From Adineta ricciae (lineage: Eukaryota; Rotifera; Eurotatoria; Adinetida; Adinetidae): a stretch of DNA of 64,000 bases. The notes under the pieces were generated by a model. The model did not search any database and was not told the origin of the DNA. It saw only the letters and a list, made by a program, of their open reading frames with translations. Positions 62,479 to 64,000 of this stretch are shown piece by piece (the first letter of the stretch is position 1; each line of letters starts with the position of its first letter). The stretch is from positions 9,082-73,081 of the forward strand of contig CAJNOJ010000432.1 of NCBI GenBank assembly GCA_905250025.1, in the 5' to 3' direction. The position numbers and the translations under genes were made by a program.

Positions 62479-64000
62479 TTAATTGTCTGCCAAACCAGTA
62501 TTGCTAATTCGAGTGTGTTGTTTTATAGTTCCACTAGCCATGTTACTGAGAAAAAGTTGTAAGACCTGTTGGTACGTCTGTCCACCTTTGTACGCTGAGA
62601 GACAACGCCAAAAACGACGAAAGAGTTTCATCTGTAGTTGCTTTTCCTTGAAATAAAGACGCGACTCCGCAATCAGACGACACATTGTTTCATAAGTTTG
62701 ATCCGTACGAGATCTAACAAACTGTTTTTGACTACACCACAAGCCCTCTATCGCATTCAATTCTGAATGAAACTTCGGACAAAACATTACTTTAATATTA
62801 TACTGGTCACCCAACTGTTCGAGACGTGAAGTCTAGGGAAAATAATGCAAAGAGTTTTCTAAGTTTAACGGTCAGAGATTATATCAGCGGACGCAACTTA
62901 CAGTACTGAAAACAGGATGATCACCTAATAACTTTTGTAGTTCATTGAGTTTCAAGTTTGATGCTGTAGTCATCTTCAATTCTTTGGCAATTTCAAACAG
63001 CCCTTTAGACAGCCCTTGATTCGGCCCACTACGAAAATAACAATCAAGCGTTTGTTTTCTTCCTTGTGAGTCAACATAGTTAATGGTTTCGATTGGGCAC
63101 CGAGTGCCAATCGATTTCCCAAAATCATTAACGGAATGTGATTTTGCTGTGTGTGTGCGAGCATTGTCTACAATAAATTCAATGGCATGATCTTTGAAGT
63201 CTCCTTTGTACTTCAACATTTTAAATATTCTCTCAAACTGTTCGAGAATCGTAGGGTTATCAAAATATGCATCATAGCCAACTAGAATTGAAGCAGTTGC
63301 TGTTCGTTGGATGTAATTAATATCTGACGGCGCTTCTAATTCGGGATACTTCTCCAAAGCTCGCTTGTATTCGTTTTCATCCAATTGAAAAAAAGGCCCA
63401 GCTGGATGCTGTATTATGAAATCACTAACCATGTTTGATCTCCCACGTCCTTTACTATGAAAAGGTGCTTGATTACCAAAGAACCAACGTTTTGCAGAAA
63501 CTTCTCCAGATTTAAAGGTAGATTCATCATGAACTAGACGCATAAAAATCGAAGGATTCCGAATAGGAAAGTCTACTCCCAAAAAGTTCACTCACAGATA
63601 AGAACAGTAGCAGGAGTTTTGCTCGGTATTATCCATTTCGGAATGTCTCCATCTGTAATCGTATAGTAATGATCTTTTCTTTCGAGAAAGTAGCTAATAA
63701 ATTTATCACGATGTAAAATGACGTCGGCTCTTTCATGACCCTCGAAATAAGGTCGGTTTCCATTTTGTTCAAAACGCGCACCCCATCGACGAAGATCTAT
63801 GCGACAAGAAGCTGTTGAGCGAACAAGAGGAGAACCAGCCTCCTTCACCGTTTGTGTGACCAGATAATATTGTTCATCAATAAATAGAGCGAGATCGTTG
63901 GCTGTAAAATCAGCTGCTTTTCTTGAGCATCGTTCCATAGTAAAGGTTTTCGCTGATACTTCAATCTCAGGAAAGCAGTCGAAAAACTCATTACCCCGTT
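62479..64000 (-). mobile_element. DDE-type transposase gene, three exons, running off the window
   Basis: Exon pieces on the minus strand are 63596-64000 (open to the edge), 62902-63533 and 62479-62832, with introns of 62 nt (GTGAGT...TCTAG) and 69 nt (GTAAGT...CCTAG) in consistent phase. The acidic triad is clear: HDEST (first Asp, formed across intron 1), FIVDNARTH (second Asp) and FHSELNAIEGLW (Glu). SNMVSDFI, VGYDAYFDN and the CPKFH segment match a eukaryotic DDE superfamily endonuclease type common in fungi and oomycetes. The frame is undamaged in the visible part, so the copy may be young or active. The N-terminal, probably DNA-binding, part lies beyond the window. Confidence 0.8.

Noticed and set aside
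63534-63595. Frame reading through this stretch as part of the transposase
   Set aside because: It has GTGAGT and TCTAG borders, and removing it joins the two exons in phase directly into the HDEST catalytic motif, so it is an intron.
1-64000. CRISPR arrays, bacterial operons or ribosome-binding sites
   Set aside because: No evenly spaced repeat-spacer array is present, and the gene structure (introns, poly-A signals, eukaryotic tRNA boxes) is eukaryotic.

Overview
The window looks like a scaffold from a bdelloid rotifer (Adineta/Rotaria/Didymodactylos type). No single gene proves this. The evidence is AT-rich eukaryotic DNA, many GT-AG introns of only about 50-70 nt, and a gene mix typical of bdelloids: arginine ADP-ribosyltransferases with TPR repeats, LDLa/EGF/7TM chimeric receptors, F-box proteins, NHL-repeat and Ly6-like proteins, and plant- or fungus-like enzymes (BAHD acyltransferase, NmrA-type reductase, berberine-bridge-like oxidase, STELLO-like glycosyltransferase). 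Similar copies 3-5% apart by eye also fit. Gene calls assume ATG starts and eukaryotic splicing; family assignments come from motifs read by eye.

Layout. 0-13.7 kb is a gene graveyard: a small predicted protein, two Ly6-like genes, two tRNA-His copies in a partly duplicated block, and decayed copies of an FAD-linked oxidase, an ADP-ribosyltransferase, an NHL protein and an MFS transporter. It ends with a 584-bp inverted-repeat element holding tRNA-Arg-like DNA. 13.7-25.4 kb and 25.4-35.4 kb are two versions of the same block: LDLa/EGF/7TM receptor, P-loop coiled-coil protein, BAHD acyltransferase, NmrA-like reductase, F-box protein. The junctions are single N bases at 25443 and 35380. Overlaps show that the sequence left of 25443 continues right of 35380, so the middle block is probably the other haplotype placed in tandem by scaffolding. 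35.4-46.2 kb holds the rest of the F-box gene, an alpha/beta hydrolase, a giant 2199-residue multidomain gene and tRNA-Gly. 46.8-53.8 kb holds a STELLO-like glycosyltransferase, TFIIE-beta and an ADP-ribosyltransferase-TPR gene cut by a third N (53812). 53.8-64 kb has eroded ADP-ribosyltransferase, LRR and dynamin genes, an F-box gene, a very AT-rich tract with another broken ADP-ribosyltransferase, and a three-exon DDE transposase running off the right edge.

The best candidate for something new is the gene at 39317-45972. One polypeptide joins an RRM-like start, ten CCCH zinc fingers, a complete DEAH helicase, RING1 plus IBR of an RBR ubiquitin ligase, a PARP-type ADP-ribosyltransferase domain and two WWE domains. 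RING2, which carries the catalytic cysteine in RBR ligases, is absent; the PARP domain stands in its place. It reads like a merger of ZAP/PARP-type antiviral architecture with plant DEAH11/12-type helicase-RBR proteins.
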